A stretch of 64,000 nt of DNA, taken from the NCBI GenBank assembly GCA_031216915.1, contig CM062296.1:450306287-450370286 (forward strand), in the 5' to 3' direction. The notes beneath the pieces were generated by a model. That model had not been told where the DNA came from, did not search any database, and worked only from the letters and a program-made list of their open reading frames with translations. Each line of letters begins with the position of its first letter. Within the stretch, counting starts at the first letter, position 1. The translations under genes and the position numbers were made by a program. Shown piece after piece: positions 63,251 to 64,000 of the stretch. This DNA is from Pictodentalium vernedei (taxonomy: Eukaryota > Mollusca > Scaphopoda > Dentaliida > Dentaliidae).

Positions 63251-63335
63251 GTACTAACAGTAATGGCCACCAAATGATTAGGAGTGAATGGGCATATTCA
63301 CGCCTAACAATTTGGTGGCTATTACTGTTAGTAAA
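63251..63335. repeat. Hairpin, arms about 35 bases
   Basis: GTACTAACAGTAATGGCCAC and the inverted GTGGCTATTACTGTTAGTAA form a near-perfect stem around about 15 loop bases. Single copy in the window. Confidence 0.8.
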
Positions 63336-63491
63336 CAGCGATACGAATTTCAACAAACACTGGTTCCGAAAAGGTTGTTTTGAATTTTTATCGATCCATT
63401 TGATCAGTGCAGCTTCAGTCAAAACAAACTCTTCACCGGGTTAAGCATCGGAATTAAAATTTGTTTATTTAAATGAATTTTAATGCATGGA

Positions 63492-63676
63492 TTGTGTAAT
63501 AAACACAGAACGCGATGTGTGTTTGAATCGGTGGGTGTTTTACTGAACTCGTTGGAATGGCATAATCATATTTCGCGAGAGCCGCAGGCTCTTGTGAAAT
63601 ATGACTACGCCATTCCAACTCGTTACGTAAAACACCCACCGATTCAAAAACACATCGCGTTCTGTCTATTTATTGA
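63492..63676. repeat. Large hairpin, arms about 80 bases
   Basis: AGAACGCGATGTGTGTTTGA, CGGTGGGTGTTTTAC and GTTGGAATGGC have full complements in reverse order, ending at ACATCGCGTTCTGTCTATTT. The tip is GAGAGCCGCAGGCTCT. The two arms are nearly identical, implying youth. The 67-codon frame across it is an artefact. Confidence 0.85.
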
Positions 63677-63900
63677 ATTGGGATAGCTGGATGGCATAGA
63701 TGGCCTAACTTCATCGACAACTATAAGATGTATCATAAATTGCGACATTCATTTTAAAAACTGTGAAATATACTAGTATGGTGGTTAACTGGTAAAGTGC
63801 TGGAAGCCCATTTTGGGCTTTATTCTGAAGTGCAGGTGCTTCAACTTAAATGCATCATTTTTGGTGGATGAGCATTATATTACCTTAGAAGTTAAATAGT

Positions 63901-63997
63901 TTTGTCTGTTAGGTTTTGCCTTATTACAATTCATGAGAGAATGCCTATAGGCACTCTCTCATGAATTGTAATGAGGCAAAGACACACGAACAAATTT
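63901..63997. repeat. Hairpin of the TTGCCTTGTTACAATT family, copy 2
   Basis: CCTTATTACAATTCATGAGA and TCTCATGAATTGTAATGAGG pair, with the outer arms (TTTGTCTG.. and ..CACGAACAAA) pairing more loosely. The loop is ATGCCTATAGGCAC, itself partly palindromic. Confidence 0.8.
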
Positions 63998-64000
63998 TGA

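Noticed and set aside
63483-63686. 67-codon plus-strand frame
   Set aside because: It runs through both arms of an 80-base palindrome, so the openness is a structural by-product.
1-64000. CRISPR array or prokaryotic operon structure
   Set aside because: No regularly spaced short direct repeats with unique spacers and no operon-like gene packing. The repeat content is typical of animals.

Overview
The window reads as an AT-rich intergenic or heterochromatin-like stretch of an animal genome, most likely an aquatic invertebrate. The lineage is inferred only from the repeat mix: DIRS, I/Nimb-like and CR1/L2-like LINEs, Tc1, Ty3/Gypsy, short hairpin elements with TTAA ends, and 5S- and tRNA-headed SINEs. 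No intact host gene, rRNA gene, functional tRNA gene or CRISPR array could be supported. Nearly all recognisable coding sequence belongs to transposable elements, and almost all of it is broken by stops and frameshifts.

Layout. 1-10 kb: unassigned AT-rich DNA with hairpin repeats, a TTAA hairpin element (7579-7823) and a 5S-derived SINE (9150-9545). 10-20 kb: a Sleeping Beauty-like TIR hairpin MITE (10091-10378), a truncated Tc1 copy (10742-11524), and a DIRS-type tyrosine-recombinase retrotransposon on the minus strand (about 13771-19370) split by a complete Tc1 copy (14421-15988). 20-28 kb: scattered collinear pieces of what looks like one old LINE, spread apart by a CR1/L2-like LINE fragment, TTAA MITEs, a SINE piece, a Tc1 fragment and a tandem repeat. 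28-32 kb: mostly unassigned.

32-51 kb is the most informative part. A unit of about 2.3 kb is tandemly duplicated (unit 1 from about 31886 to 49059, unit 2 from 49060 to about 51400). Unit 1 has been enlarged by four insertions, and unit 2 keeps the matching unoccupied sites. These are an I/Nimb-like LINE (32328-37479, 16-bp target duplication), a complete Ty3/Gypsy element with 218/220-bp LTRs (38316-47022), a 5S-derived SINE (47913-48320, 11-bp duplication) and a TTAA hairpin MITE (48436-48679).

The standout is the Gypsy element. Between its LTRs, beside gag, protease, RT, RNase H and integrase, it carries an N-terminal helix-hairpin-helix ORF upstream of gag and a separate zinc-finger plus TatD-type metallonuclease ORF between integrase and the polypurine tract. 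52-64 kb holds two degenerate minisatellites, a decayed multicopy-type protein gene (53710-55760), more TTAA MITEs (two of them nested inside tRNA-headed SINEs), a second Tc1-type MITE and three long hairpins near the right edge.

All family assignments come from motifs read by eye. No database search was run.
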